From contig NZ_PEIG01000002.1 in assembly GCF_002749975.1 (NCBI RefSeq), positions 310,001-374,000 on the forward strand: a DNA stretch of 64,000 nt, read 5' to 3'. A model generated the notes under the pieces. That model ran no database searches and was not told the origin of the DNA. It saw only the letters and a program-made list of their open reading frames with translations. A program made the position numbers and the translations under genes. This DNA is from Gloeocapsopsis sp. IPPAS B-1203. Its GTDB lineage: Bacteria; Cyanobacteriota; Cyanobacteriia; Cyanobacteriales; Chroococcidiopsidaceae. Shown here one piece after another: positions 1-9,396 of this stretch. Within the stretch, counting starts at the first letter, position 1. Each line of letters begins with the position of its first letter.

Positions 1-803
1 CCTCGTAATTGAATTGCCAAATCGTTCGCTTCTTGGGCAGTAAAGCGACCTGTAATGACTGCTGATCCTCCTGTGATCCCAGTTTGAGCAAATTGCGGAC
101 CAACGGTAGGTGCGCTAATTAATTCATTGTCAAGAAAGATACCAATACTGCGTCCAGTTCCAGCAAGATCGCGGGTGAGTTGGGCAAACAGTTCAGCACC
201 AGGTGAATCAAAACGAATTCCTACTTCCCAGTTGTTGGGTGCTTGTGTCGGTTGTCCGTACGCATCTTCAAGGTTTCTACCTGTTAGGGGAGGATTTGTG
301 CTTTCAAATAGTTGAGCGATCGCTGCATTACTGCGCTCAATCGCTTCTTGATTTTGCTGAATTTCTGTAGTATTGTTTGTTGCTCTTAATTCTTGCTGTT
401 TGGCTAGCAATCCTAATCTGACTTGCTGTTCGGCAAATAACTGGGCTTCTGTACCTGGTCGTTGCGTGCGAAACTCTAACTGTGCAGTTCCTCCAAGCAC
501 TCGTTCGGCTTGTTCTGGATTGCTGACACCAGGGAGTTGGACAAGTATTTGATCTTGCCCTACAGTTTGGACGACTGGTTCCGAAACACCTAAACCATTA
601 ATTCGATTTTCAATAACACTCTGAACGGCTTCTAGTTCGCGGTCAGTGATTTGGGGAATCTCTGCTGTTGGTTGCACTTGAATTGTTAGCTGCGAACCAC
701 CTTGAAGATCTAATCCCAAGGAAATCGGAAGTCTGGCGATCGCCACAATAGCAGCGATTACCAATACTACGATCAAAGCCAATAGCGATCGCTGTCTTTG
801 CAT
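1..803 (-). CDS. secD: Protein translocase subunit SecD, N-terminal part (cut by window edge)
   Basis: SecD is an inner/thylakoid membrane protein that works with SecF to drive late steps of Sec export with the proton motive force. The visible part is about 267 residues, so the C-terminal membrane domain lies outside the window. A hydrophobic N-terminal helix (residues about 7-26) is followed by the family motif DLQGGS (residues 32-37), and then the periplasmic P1 region with the segment ENRINGLGVSEP. The ATG at 803 was chosen because it places the membrane helix at the extreme N-terminus, as usual. It starts 52 bp downstream of pdhB on the same strand, so the two are probably co-transcribed, an arrangement I recall from other cyanobacteria. 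Confidence 0.93.
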   Translation of the reverse strand, partial: MQRQRSLLALIVVLVIAAIVAIARLPISLGLDLQGGSQLTIQVQPTAEIPQITDRELEAVQSVIENRINGLGVSEPVVQTVGQDQILVQLPGVSNPEQAERVLGGTAQLEFRTQRPGTEAQLFAEQQVRLGLLAKQQELRATNNTTEIQQNQEAIERSNAAIAQLFESTNPPLTGRNLEDAYGQPTQAPNNWEVGIRFDSPGAELFAQLTRDLAGTGRSIGIFLDNELISAPTVGPQFAQTGITGGSAVITGRFTAQEANDLAIQLR

Positions 804-855
804 ACTCTAAATTTGTCTGCGACAAACGCTATGATAACGTTTTAAAAATGCATTG

Positions 856-1839
856 CTAAATCCGCAATGCCACCATCTTCTCGACTGCTTCAATAATTTG
901 CTCTGGTTGAACAATTGTCAATCGCTCTAAAGCCCCGTTGTATGGTGTGGGAATATCTTGGGAAGACAAGCGCAATACAGGTGCATCGAGTTCGTCGAAG
1001 AGGCGATCGTTAATTGAGGCAACCAGTTCAGCACCAATACCTCCTGTGCGCATACACTCTTCCACAATAATGACACGATGTGTTTTCCGAATCGAGTCAC
1101 CAATCGTATCAAAATCTAAAGGTTTGAGTGAAATTAAATCGATGACTTCAGGGTCAAAACCATTCTTTTCTAAAGTTTTTACCGCTTGGAGCACATGATG
1201 ACGCATCCGCGAGTACGTCAAAATTGTCACATCTTTCCCTTGACGAACGACTTCGGCTTTATCTAAAGGCAACAAATATTCAGTTTCTGGTAAATCTTCT
1301 TTTAAGTTGTACAGCAGTACGTGTTCAAAAAATAATACTGGATTCTCATCGCGAATTGCTGATTTGAGTAATCCCTTAGCGTTATAAGGAGTGGAGCAGG
1401 CAACAATTTTTAGCCCTGGAACTGCCTGAAAATAAGCCTCTAGCCTTTGTGAGTGTTCTGCACCGAGTTGTCTACCCACACCGCCAGGACCGCGAATTAC
1501 CATCGGAATTTTGAAGTTACCGCCAGAAGTATAGCGCAGCATTCCGGCATTGTTTGCAATTTGGTTAAAAGCAAGGAGTAGAAACCCCATATTCATACCT
1601 TCAACAATCGGTCGCAATCCGGTCATTGCGGCTCCTACAGCCATTCCAGTAAAACTATTTTCGGCAATGGGCGTGTCGAGTAATCGCAGTTCGCCATACT
1701 TTTTGTAAAGGTCTTTCGTCACTTTATACGAACCGCCATAATGTCCGACGTCTTCACCAAGAACAAATACAGTAGCATCGCGTGCCATTTCTTCATCAAT
1801 GGCGGCACGTAGCGCATTAAAAAAGAGTGTTTCTGCCAT
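856..1839 (-). CDS. pdhB: Pyruvate dehydrogenase E1 component, beta subunit
   Basis: With the alpha subunit this protein oxidatively decarboxylates pyruvate using thiamine diphosphate and passes the acetyl group to E2. It is 327 residues, the usual length for separate E1-beta subunits. Recognisable family segments are [14 protein letters not shown] near residue 28, [15 protein letters not shown] near 56 and [14 protein letters not shown] in the C-terminal half. A ribosome binding site (AAGGAGGTGG on the + strand is not used; the minus-strand leader is AT-rich) is not obvious. It lies upstream of secD with a 52 bp gap. No pdhA is in the window, so the alpha subunit is encoded elsewhere, as is common in cyanobacteria. 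Confidence 0.95.
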   Translation of the reverse strand: MAETLFFNALRAAIDEEMARDATVFVLGEDVGHYGGSYKVTKDLYKKYGELRLLDTPIAENSFTGMAVGAAMTGLRPIVEGMNMGFLLLAFNQIANNAGMLRYTSGGNFKIPMVIRGPGGVGRQLGAEHSQRLEAYFQAVPGLKIVACSTPYNAKGLLKSAIRDENPVLFFEHVLLYNLKEDLPETEYLLPLDKAEVVRQGKDVTILTYSRMRHHVLQAVKTLEKNGFDPEVIDLISLKPLDFDTIGDSIRKTHRVIIVEECMRTGGIGAELVASINDRLFDELDAPVLRLSSQDIPTPYNGALERLTIVQPEQIIEAVEKMVALRI

Positions 1840-2127
1840 GAATGCAAGGAGGTGGAATAGTTAATCGGTTAGTCTATAATATTAACCTTTTGCCATGATT
1901 TATGAATGCTGTGGGCGATCGCACTTGGAACTAGGAGCGAGGGGCGAGGGGTTAGAGAGCGGTTGAAACCGCTGCTATACAGACAAAACCTGTCTTCACA
2001 GGTTTCTACAGCTTTTATCTTCGCATTAATCCACGGAGGTGAGCTTTGTTTTTAAGCCGCGAAGGGAGTCGCTGGGCTACCTTTGTGAATTCGCGTTAAA
2101 TTAAAAACAAAAATTTTATACTAAATC
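1840..2127. other. Divergent intergenic region between pdhB and sdhA
   Basis: This 288 bp spacer holds the promoters of two divergent genes and several repeat-derived hairpins. It contains a G-rich degenerate heptamer patch near 1930-1955, a perfect 8-bp-arm hairpin at 1986-2005 (AAACCTGT, CTTC loop, ACAGGTTT), and a copy of a dispersed repeat at 2029-2065. No ORF with coding character was found. Confidence 0.6.
2029..2065 (+). repeat. Dispersed hairpin repeat, copy 1
   Basis: This short element reads tCCACGGAGGTG, a T-rich spacer, then TTTTTAAGCCGCGAA. Related copies occur at 19766-19816 (same strand, diverged) and 34410-34454 (opposite strand). The shared order is a short GTCCAC-type hairpin, a T-rich spacer and a GCGAAT-type palindrome. 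No transposase is nearby. It is likely a non-autonomous cyanobacterial repeat. Confidence 0.55.
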
Positions 2128-3855
2128 ATGCTCGAACACGATGTTGTTATTGTAGGTGGTGGATTAGCGGGATGTCGTGCAGCGGTAGAAATTGCCCGCA
2201 CTGATCCAAAATTAGACGTTGCTGTTGTTGCCAAAACACACCCGATTCGTTCGCACTCGGTTGCAGCACAAGGCGGAATTGCCGCAACGCTCAAAAATGT
2301 TGACGATAGTGATACTTGGGAAGCTCATGCATTTGATACTGTTAAAGGTTCCGACTACTTAGCCGATCAAGATGCGGTAGAACTATTAGCAAAAGAAGCA
2401 CCTGATGTGGTGATTGATTTGGAACATATGGGGGTGCTGTTTTCTCGTTTACCTGATGGGCGAATCGCGCAACGTGCTTTTGGGGGACACTCGCACAACC
2501 GTACTTGCTACGCAGCTGATAAAACTGGTCATGCAATTCTACACGAACTCGTTAACAATTTACGACGATATGGCGTCCAGATTTACGATGAGTGGTATGT
2601 CCTGCGCTTGATTTTAGAAGATGGTCAAGCTAAGGGTATCGTTACGTACAACATTCTTGATGGACAACTTGAAGTAGTCCGCGCTAAAGCCGTGATGTTT
2701 GCGACTGGTGGTTATGGTCGCGTCTACAATACTACATCGAATGATTATGCTTCCACAGGTGATGGTTTGGCCATGACGGCAATGGCTGGTTTACCTTTGG
2801 AAGATATGGAGTTTGTACAATTTCATCCCACAGGTTTATATCCAGTAGGCGTTTTGATTTCGGAAGCTGTACGCGGTGAAGGTGCGTATCTGATTAACAG
2901 TGAAGGCGATCGCTTTATGGCAAATTATGCGCCGAGTCGCATGGAATTAGCACCGCGCGATATTACATCTCGTGCGATCGCCAGAGAAATTCGCGCCGGA
3001 CGCGGGATTCATGCTGATGGAAGTGCAGGAGGACCATTTGTGTATCTCGATCTGCGCCACATGGGACCAGAAAAAATTATGAGCCGCGTTCCTTTCTGTT
3101 GGGAAGAAGCCCACCGCTTAGTTGGTATTGATGCAGTACATCAACCGATGCCGGTGCGTCCTACGGTGCATTATTCAATGGGGGGAATTCCTGTTAATAC
3201 CGATGGGCAAGTCCGCAGTAGTGGAGACAATTTAGTTGATGGCTTCTTTGCTGCTGGTGAGTGTGCGTGTGTCTCGGTGCATGGTGCAAATCGTCTGGGA
3301 AGTAATTCACTGCTTGAATGTGTTGTCTATGGACGCCGAACGGGGAAAGCGATCGCGCAGTATGTGCAAAATCGCAAGTTACCTGCAATTGACGAGCAAC
3401 GTTACATTACAGAAGCCCAGCGTCGCCTGCAAGCCTTACTCGAGCAACCAGGCAAGTACCGAATCAACCAAGTTCGTACTGCTTTTCAAGACTGCATGAC
3501 GCAGCATTGTGGTGTCTTTCGCACTGCCGAAATTATGCAAGAAGGCTTGCAACAAATACAACAATTACAACAGCGATATTCGGATATTTACTTAGACGAC
3601 AAAAGCATATGTTGGAACACAGAAATTGTTGAAGCATTAGAACTGCAAAGTTTATTCGTCGTAGGTAGAATCATTCTTGCAGCTGCCTTAAATCGTCAAG
3701 AAAGTCGCGGCGCACACTACCGCGAAGATTACGCGCAGCGCAATGATAGCGATTTTCTCAAACATACAATGGCTTACTATTCCCCAGCCGGAATTGATCT
3801 ACAATATCGACCTGTTACAATTACAATGTTTGAACCGCAAGAAAGAAAGTATTAG
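2128..3855 (+). CDS. sdhA: Succinate dehydrogenase/fumarate reductase flavoprotein subunit
   Basis: This is the FAD-carrying catalytic subunit that interconverts succinate and fumarate. In cyanobacteria it feeds electrons into the thylakoid plastoquinone pool. At 575 residues it is full length. The FAD-binding Rossmann motif VGGGLAG is at residues 9-15. His43 in SHSVAAQGG is at the position of covalent FAD attachment. GGHSHNR, the HPTG segment and [13 protein letters not shown] are substrate-site and flavin-domain motifs of the family. The start ATG gives the Rossmann strand directly. No sdhB is adjacent, in keeping with scattered sdh genes in cyanobacteria. Confidence 0.95.
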   Translation: MLEHDVVIVGGGLAGCRAAVEIARTDPKLDVAVVAKTHPIRSHSVAAQGGIAATLKNVDDSDTWEAHAFDTVKGSDYLADQDAVELLAKEAPDVVIDLEHMGVLFSRLPDGRIAQRAFGGHSHNRTCYAADKTGHAILHELVNNLRRYGVQIYDEWYVLRLILEDGQAKGIVTYNILDGQLEVVRAKAVMFATGGYGRVYNTTSNDYASTGDGLAMTAMAGLPLEDMEFVQFHPTGLYPVGVLISEAVRGEGAYLINSEGDRFMANYAPSRMELAPRDITSRAIAREIRAGRGIHADGSAGGPFVYLDLRHMGPEKIMSRVPFCWEEAHRLVGIDAVHQPMPVRPTVHYSMGGIPVNTDGQVRSSGDNLVDGFFAAGECACVSVHGANRLGSNSLLECVVYGRRTGKAIAQYVQNRKLPAIDEQRYITEAQRRLQALLEQPGKYRINQVRTAFQDCMTQHCGVFRTAEIMQEGLQQIQQLQQRYSDIYLDDKSICWNTEIVEALELQSLFVVGRIILAAALNRQESRGAHYREDYAQRNDSDFLKHTMAYYSPAGIDLQYRPVTITMFEPQERKY

Positions 3856-4118
3856 AGTTCTATTAAATGAGTGGCGATTCTATCTCTAGGGTTGAGAAAG
3901 TGGGGAATTCCTAGCAGAGTCAGCTTCTGAAAGTAATTAGTATTCTTCAATTGGCAATTTTAGTTAACGGTGGGCTTGCATAAACTAACCTCGGACTATG
4001 TTAACTTTAGATACATAGTATTCCATGTTGTTACGTAAACTTCTCAGCTTAAGGTAATTTTATTTATTAGAAGACATTTTAAGTTTAAATTGCTCCCTCA
4101 TTTTAAAGAAGATCGGCA

Positions 4119-5204
4119 ATGACTGATAATGGAGAACAAACGCGGAATCGGTTAAGCAAAGATGTTGTCCTGCTGATTAGAGGGCTAATCATTGGTAAAG
4201 TGTTAACACTTGTCGTGATTGGTGGTGTCTTGTGGTGGTTGAGACCACGTTTATTCATGAGTAACGACGCCGCAACTCAAAATTCAGGTGTTGCTTCAGT
4301 TGCGAACGATGGAGCAAACTTTCAGTCAGTTGCAGCAGTACCGACTGGTACATTTAACTATGGTGGTAGTCCAGCTTGGGCGGCGATTAGACAGCTGGTA
4401 GATGCACAAATTCAAAATGCACGTCCAGAATTACAACTGCGTTACGTATCTCCTGGTGAAGGTGTTCCCAGTTCAAGGACAGGCATTCAAATGTTGCTTG
4501 ACGGAAAGATAGACATAGCTCAAACTTCTCGTCCCTTAACAGCAACAGAAGCGGCAATCGCCAAAGAGCGAGGTATTGTACTAGAGCAAAGTCCTGTTGG
4601 AGTTGATGGTGTAGCAGTAGCCGTGAACCATTCACTAACAGTCGCAGGATTAACGACTGAGCAGTTGCGGCAAATCTATCAAGGAACAATTACCAACTGG
4701 AGCCAAGTTGGAGGACCAGACCTTAACATTGTGCCATTTTCTCGACCGTTAGAAGATGCAGATACTCCAATATTTGCTTCTCAAAGCCAGTCGTCGCAGT
4801 TTGGAACTCAAGTGCAGTATGTCACCACAACAACAGAAGCGTTACGTCAAGTTAGTAATACCCCAGGTGGTATATATTATGCTTCTGCACGTACGATAGT
4901 ACCTCAATGTAGTGTCAAAACTTTGCCTTTAGGCGAGAATACCAATCAGCTGATCGCTCCTTATCGTCAGCCCTCAGTTCAGACAAGTGAATGTCCCGCT
5001 GAACGGAATCAGGTAAATACAGCCGTTTTTGAAAGCGGCGAATATCCAATCACTTACAATCTATTTGTCATTACCAAGCAAAATCAAAGTCGAGAACAAC
5101 AAGCAGGAGAAGCTTACACTAATCTTTTGCTAAGTCAACAGGGACAAAAAGCACTAGAGCAAGTTGGATTTGCACCAGTATCGTCAGATATTGCCCGTCA
5201 ATAA
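4119..5204 (+). CDS. Membrane-anchored PstS-like substrate-binding protein
   Basis: This 361-residue protein has one N-terminal transmembrane helix (about residues 20-42) and no cleavage or lipobox motif, so it is probably anchored with its bulk in the periplasm. A PBP-like (type 2, phosphate-binding PstS family) domain follows from about residue 75. Segments such as TRPL-type SRPLTA, GVDGVAVAVN and TNWSQVGGP match the family fold. It is 40 bp upstream of a Ser/Thr kinase gene on the same strand and both probably form one transcript. The distinct pstSCAB operon at 31.7-35.6 kb has its own classical PstS. This one may act as a sensor domain rather than a transport component, but that is inference. 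Confidence 0.82.
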   Translation: MTDNGEQTRNRLSKDVVLLIRGLIIGKVLTLVVIGGVLWWLRPRLFMSNDAATQNSGVASVANDGANFQSVAAVPTGTFNYGGSPAWAAIRQLVDAQIQNARPELQLRYVSPGEGVPSSRTGIQMLLDGKIDIAQTSRPLTATEAAIAKERGIVLEQSPVGVDGVAVAVNHSLTVAGLTTEQLRQIYQGTITNWSQVGGPDLNIVPFSRPLEDADTPIFASQSQSSQFGTQVQYVTTTTEALRQVSNTPGGIYYASARTIVPQCSVKTLPLGENTNQLIAPYRQPSVQTSECPAERNQVNTAVFESGEYPITYNLFVITKQNQSREQQAGEAYTNLLLSQQGQKALEQVGFAPVSSDIARQ

Positions 5205-5244
5205 TCCAAAGTAGCACTGCGAAGTACTTTATGCGCTCTTTAAC

Positions 5245-6363
5245 ATGATAGGCGAAGTCATTAAAGGTCGATACCAAATACTAGAAATTCTCAGTAGGGG
5301 AGGATTTTGTCAAACGTATCTGGCTCAAGACCTTTACGAACCAGAGACTAAATGTGTAATTAAACATCTTTCAACTGCAACTAGTTCTCAACCACAAACA
5401 ATAGCTGACCTGCGCTCATCATTTACTAGAGAAGCACAAGCTTTAGAGAAATTAGGCGAACACGACCAAGTACCACAGCTACTTGCTCACTTTGAGATCG
5501 ATCGAGAATTCTACTTGGTGCAGCAGTTCGTGACTGGTCATCCTTTGAGTGAAGAACTACAAACACCTTGGAGTGAAAGTCAAGTAGTAGAGGTGTTGCA
5601 ACAAGTTTTGAGCATTTTAGAGTATGTTCACGATTACGGATTGATTCACCGCGACATCAAACCTAGCAATTTAATTCGTCGGAAGAGCGATCGCCAATTA
5701 GTGTTAATTGACTTTGGTAGTGTCAAGCAAGTCTGGAAGCAAGTCGTCACAGCTGGAGGTCAGACAAGTTCCAAATTTGTTGAGGGAATTCCTGCTACCG
5801 TTGCTATTGGTACTCCTGGATATATGCCAACTGAACAAGGAAGAGGTAGACCTCGACCAAACAGTGATATTTATGCACTAGGGATGATTGGTATTCAAGC
5901 CTTGACTGGGCGCAGTCCGAGTGAGTTACTTGAAGATGCGGATGGGGAGATTATTTGGCAACACTACGCTGATGTTAGTCCTCGTTTAGCAAACATCCTA
6001 AATCAAATGGTGCGCTACCACTTTAAAGAGCGTTATCAATCAGCAACAGAAGCCTTACAAGCATTGCAACCTCTTACAGAACAAAATGACAACTTAAACT
6101 TGGTTCAACTGACCTCAGATGTAGTAGAAAAGCGATCGCCAACTTTCACAACTGATACCAGCAATACTACCAATAGCAAGTCAGATCGATTGACATTGTG
6201 GCTAGGACTAGCAATAGGTGCAGTTTCTGCTGTGGTGTTAATAGTCAGCAGCTACTACTATTTGCGTCCGCTACCTCCAAACAATTCACCATCATCTTGG
6301 CAAGAAACAACTCACGACCTGGCACAAAGTACTTTTAATCTATCAAAAGACGTAGTAAAATAA
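5245..6363 (+). CDS. Serine/threonine protein kinase with C-terminal membrane helix
   Basis: This is a Hanks-type kinase of 372 residues. The glycine-rich loop LSRGGFCQTYLA is near residue 17, the ATP-binding lysine lies in CVIKHL, the catalytic loop HRDIKPSN is at about 134-141 and the metal-binding IDFGS is near 154-158. A TPGYMPTEQ activation segment follows. After the kinase domain comes a low-complexity linker and one transmembrane helix at about 313-333, with a short tail of about 35 residues outside. It is therefore likely membrane-tethered with the kinase in the cytoplasm. It follows the PstS-like anchored protein by 40 bp. The substrate is unknown. Confidence 0.92.
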   Translation: MIGEVIKGRYQILEILSRGGFCQTYLAQDLYEPETKCVIKHLSTATSSQPQTIADLRSSFTREAQALEKLGEHDQVPQLLAHFEIDREFYLVQQFVTGHPLSEELQTPWSESQVVEVLQQVLSILEYVHDYGLIHRDIKPSNLIRRKSDRQLVLIDFGSVKQVWKQVVTAGGQTSSKFVEGIPATVAIGTPGYMPTEQGRGRPRPNSDIYALGMIGIQALTGRSPSELLEDADGEIIWQHYADVSPRLANILNQMVRYHFKERYQSATEALQALQPLTEQNDNLNLVQLTSDVVEKRSPTFTTDTSNTTNSKSDRLTLWLGLAIGAVSAVVLIVSSYYYLRPLPPNNSPSSWQETTHDLAQSTFNLSKDVVK

Positions 6364-6370
6364 TCATAAA

Positions 6371-6499
6371 TTGAAGGGGAGTAACTGCTGACACGCGATT
6401 TTGTCAGCACACTTGAGTCAACATACTGGTGAATAACCTGGTTCAAGTGACAACTTAGCAAGTAGTATTGCCAAGCTAATTTGGAAGTGAGACCTTCAC
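6371..6499 (+). ncRNA. yybP-ykoY family manganese riboswitch
   Basis: The leader of the downstream manganese exporter gene carries the conserved parts of the yybP-ykoY aptamer. The closing stem pairs TGAAGG (6372-6377) with CCTTCA (6493-6498). The first internal-loop signature GGGGAGTA follows at 6376-6383. GTCAACATACTGG at 6418-6430 matches the second metal-site loop, and GAGACC precedes the closing strand. Known members of this class bind Mn2+ and turn on manganese efflux genes, including UPF0016/GDT1 family genes. The fit of aptamer and gene is strong support. Recognition is by eye, and no covariance model was run. Confidence 0.88.
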
Positions 6500-6519
6500 T
6501 AAGTTCACAACAGGAATTG

Positions 6520-6591
6520 TGAGCTTGGTGGGGTCTTTTGGCTGTCATCAAGCTCATCAAGCAGAGGTTAGTTTAGTTTGAGGAGCTTGAT
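6520..6591 (+). promoter_or_regulatory. Riboswitch expression platform with alternative helices at the ribosome binding site
   Basis: Segment A (6520-6530, TGAGCTTGGTG) pairs with segment B (6546-6556, CATCAAGCTCA) over 11 bp with one G-T pair. The core of B (6547-6555) is also perfectly complementary to segment C (6583-6591, GAGCTTGAT), which overlaps the Shine-Dalgarno AGGAG (6581-6585) of the exporter start at 6595. A-B and B-C pairing exclude each other. A-B would leave the ribosome binding site free, and B-C would hide it. This suggests translational control, with Mn2+ favouring A-B. The direction of switching is inferred. Confidence 0.72.
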
Positions 6592-6594
6592 CAG

Positions 6595-7215
6595 GTGCTA
6601 TCTGCTTTTATCGCGGGTTTTTTCCTCATTGCAGTATCTGAGCTAGGAGATAAAACATTTTTTATTGCCGCAATTTTAGCAATGCGCCATTCGCGTAGGC
6701 TGATTTTTGCTGCTGTCGTCGCGGCTTTAGCAACAATGACGGTATTATCTGTACTCGTGGGGCAAGTCGCATCAGTATTTCCGCCAAACTACATCTACTA
6801 TGCCGAAATTACTTTATTTATTGGCTTTGGCTTTAAGCTTTTGTACGATGCAAGTCAAATGCCTGCCAATGCTTGTGATGTGGAAGTGGTGCAAGAAGCT
6901 GTAGATATTGTGGAAAAGGCAGAAGGTAGCTTACCCCAGCAATCAAATTGGGCGATTTGTGCTGAAGCATTTGTTTTGACATTTCTAGCTGAGTGGGGCG
7001 ATCGCACGCAAATTGCAACAATCGCCTTAGCAGCAGGTAATAATCCTTTAGGAGTCACAGCAGGGGCAATTTTAGGTCATGCGCTGTGTGCTGCGATCGC
7101 TGTTATTGGTGGCAGAATGTTAGCTGGACGCATATCTGAGCAAGCATTAACTATTTTTGGCGGTTGTTTGTTTTTGTTATTCGGACTAATGGCGTGGTGG
7201 GAAGGACTTAATTAG
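6595..7215 (+). CDS. GDT1/TMEM165 (UPF0016) family manganese exporter
   Basis: This is a 206-residue membrane protein with two homologous halves, each carrying the family motif E-x-G-D-(K/R)-T: ELGDKT at residues 17-22 and EWGDRT at 133-138. Cyanobacterial members (Mnx in Synechocystis) move Mn2+ out of the cytoplasm into the thylakoid lumen or periplasm, which supplies photosystem II and prevents manganese toxicity. The start is GTG at 6595 with AGGAG nine bases upstream. The manganese riboswitch in the leader fits this role. The 3' end overlaps the convergent TPR gene by 8 bp. Confidence 0.92.
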   Translation: MLSAFIAGFFLIAVSELGDKTFFIAAILAMRHSRRLIFAAVVAALATMTVLSVLVGQVASVFPPNYIYYAEITLFIGFGFKLLYDASQMPANACDVEVVQEAVDIVEKAEGSLPQQSNWAICAEAFVLTFLAEWGDRTQIATIALAAGNNPLGVTAGAILGHALCAAIAVIGGRMLAGRISEQALTIFGGCLFLLFGLMAWWEGLN

Positions 7216-8038
7216 AGGGGCTAGGAGCGAGGGGTGAGGGGCTAAGGCTTGGAGAAGGAGTTGCGAGTTGATTAATTCGCTCTTTGTATTGAGCGGGGGC
7301 TAATCCTGCAGCATTATCAAATAAGGGTTTAGCTTCCTCATTTTTGCCTTGTTGCTGTAATGCCATAGCTTTTGCTAATACTGGACGAAAATCTTGTTTG
7401 TTATTACTAATCAGTTCGTCGTAGATAGCGATCGCCTCATTGTAATTTTGCTGCGTGGCATAGACTTGAGCTAAAAGTAGCCTGACACCATTAATATCTA
7501 CACTACCAGGCTGATTTTGATTAGCTTCTGGAGCATTCGAGAGGGTGTTTTGGAGTAAAGCAACTGCCTCCATTGGACGTTGTTCGCGTAACTGGACATT
7601 GGCTAGTCCTTCAAGCGCTGGGAGATTACCTGGATTTGCATTGAGAATCGAGCGATACGCCGCAGCTTCACCTTCGCGATCGCCTAGCCTTTGCTTAACT
7701 TCCGCCAACAGTAAGCCATATTGTGTTTCTGCCGGATTCAATGCGACCAATTTTTCGAGGGGATCAACAGTCCCTTTAAGATCCAATAGTTGAATTCGTG
7801 CTTCGACTAATCCCCGTAATGCTGTTTGATTTTCTGGTTCGCGCTGCAAAACGACTTCATAGCCTCGTGCAGCTTCTTCAAGTTGTTTTTGACCTTGGTT
7901 GGTTACAGATGTTTCGCTTACTGGTTGACTGGCGCGAAATGCGGTGCTGATCAAAGGAATCATTGAAAACCCAACGAAGGCAATGATTGCCAGCACCAGA
8001 ACTACACTAATAAACCAGCGTCTACGCGGTTGAGACAC
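7208..8038 (-). CDS. Membrane-anchored tetratricopeptide repeat protein
   Basis: This 276-residue protein has a short basic N-terminus, one transmembrane helix (about residues 9-31) and then roughly five to six TPR units from about residue 50 to 250, recognisable from spaced A-x-Y and L-x-x-N-P patterns. TPR proteins scaffold complexes, and no specific partner is evident. The last 16 residues are a Pro/Ser tail (SPSLSPSPLAPSPSN type) encoded by a G-rich degenerate tandem repeat of the kind found between genes in this window. The native C-terminus has probably been replaced by repeat read-in. The gene converges on the manganese exporter with 8 bp overlap. Confidence 0.85.
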   Translation of the reverse strand: MSQPRRRWFISVVLVLAIIAFVGFSMIPLISTAFRASQPVSETSVTNQGQKQLEEAARGYEVVLQREPENQTALRGLVEARIQLLDLKGTVDPLEKLVALNPAETQYGLLLAEVKQRLGDREGEAAAYRSILNANPGNLPALEGLANVQLREQRPMEAVALLQNTLSNAPEANQNQPGSVDINGVRLLLAQVYATQQNYNEAIAIYDELISNNKQDFRPVLAKAMALQQQGKNEEAKPLFDNAAGLAPAQYKERINQLATPSPSLSPSPLAPSPSN

Positions 8039-8478
8039 AAAACTGCCTTGAACTCTAAATCTAAAATAATATTATTTGTGATGAATAAGAGAATTACTGA
8101 AAATTGCTTTAACTTTGCCGAAGCTTTCTAGACTAACGAGTTAAAATAGCTGCAATATTATTTAAGTAGGTGCTCAAAACAAGTCTCAACAATATTCTGT
8201 GGAAACGTGCTGTGGGATAGAGTTTGAAATTAATGAATGCTGGCAACGATATGCAAAACCTTCGGATAATGTCCGGAATGTGACAGCTGTACTTTGTTTG
8301 GTTACTGGAGGCTATGTAGCTATGCTATGCTTCGCACACTGGAGTTTGCACAGTGCATTTTAGCTACTTTTTGTTGCTAAGAAGCACAACACTTGTGTAC
8401 TTCCTAACAGTCTACAGGTAACGTGCAAGTGCCAAATATAATCTCAAGTTGGATGTGTCTCCGCCGCAAGGAGTTTTT
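8039..8478. other. Intergenic region, 440 bp, divergent promoters
   Basis: The region separates the minus-strand TPR gene from the plus-strand gene at 8479. It has a small hairpin, TTCGGA then TCCGGAA, around 8263-8279, and a patch of short imperfect repeats near 8311-8335. No coding ORF, tRNA or recognised RNA motif was seen. Confidence 0.5.
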
Positions 8479-9396
8479 ATGAATTCCTCCGTTAATCCGT
8501 TTTCCGAATCATCCAATGCTGCCTTTGACTCTGTGTCAACTGAATCTCAGGCAGAAATTGGGGGTGAATCATCACCAACTGTAACAGATGCTGTAGAAAC
8601 ATCAGTCAATCGACAGCAACCAATTCCGCCTCCGAGTGAACCAATGCAGTATCGAGCAATTGGTTTGGTTCGGAGTAGATATGTTCCCAGTGCCGAACAG
8701 TTCACTAAAGGCATACTGTTGACAAGTGAGGGAATTGAAATTGATGCTGTTCTTTTAGGAAGAGTTATGAGCTTGGTGAGGAATCACCTCGATTTATCCC
8801 AAGAACATTTATGGGTGGTTTATCCGCGTACGCAACAAAAAGAAGGTACTTTACACCTGCAAGTTGTTGGTGTGTGGGAACCAGATAAGTTAGCGAAACA
8901 AAGTCAAAATCAGGATTCCGAGATTGGGGATCAGGAAAATGAATTTTCTGCGTTAGAACCACCTCGCCCTTCAGATTTAGTAGAAGATGGTTATTTCTCA
9001 GTGCGAGGTGAAATTGTTTATCAGTCTGCGCCCGATCAACACTTCATTGTGAAAATTAAGCAGGCTCCGCGCAAAGATTCGGATAAGCCCAAATATTTTA
9101 AGTTAAAACTTAGCGGCGATCTCGCAAGTAAAGCTGTTGGTCAATTTTGGGACTTACACGCGCAAAGGCAAGAGAAAGATTTGGTACTTAAAGAGGGAAG
9201 TGCGATCGCGATTCTGCCATCGAAGCCTAAATTAAAGCGCGGTGGTAGTCCTCGTAAAGGAGGTTATCCACTTCCTAAACGTAATTCAGATCCACCACGC
9301 CCAGTGCGTAAATCTCTAGACGCCAAGCCAGTAGCACGACCTGTTCCAAAATCCTCGGTTCCTAAACCAATCAAGCGCCCGAAGCCACCAAACTAG
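8479..9396 (+). CDS. Conserved cyanobacterial protein of unknown function with basic Pro-rich tail
   Basis: The protein has 305 residues from the ATG at 8479. That start is preferred over the upstream TTG at 8449 because AAGGAG sits 6 bases before it. Residues 1-60 are polar and low complexity. A central conserved-looking domain (about 65-160) contains YRAIGLVRSRYVPS and HLWVVYPRT. A second segment (about 190-255) has YFSVRGEIVYQS and KPKYFKLKLSGDL. The last 60 residues are rich in Lys, Arg and Pro and could bind nucleic acid or membranes. There is no signal peptide or membrane helix. I do not recognise the function, and the gene stands alone. Confidence 0.8.
   Translation: MNSSVNPFSESSNAAFDSVSTESQAEIGGESSPTVTDAVETSVNRQQPIPPPSEPMQYRAIGLVRSRYVPSAEQFTKGILLTSEGIEIDAVLLGRVMSLVRNHLDLSQEHLWVVYPRTQQKEGTLHLQVVGVWEPDKLAKQSQNQDSEIGDQENEFSALEPPRPSDLVEDGYFSVRGEIVYQSAPDQHFIVKIKQAPRKDSDKPKYFKLKLSGDLASKAVGQFWDLHAQRQEKDLVLKEGSAIAILPSKPKLKRGGSPRKGGYPLPKRNSDPPRPVRKSLDAKPVARPVPKSSVPKPIKRPKPPN

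Noticed and set aside
6371-6594. Rho-independent terminator as the riboswitch output
   Set aside because: No stem followed by a T-run was found before the GTG start. The pairing overlaps the ribosome binding site, so translational control is more likely.
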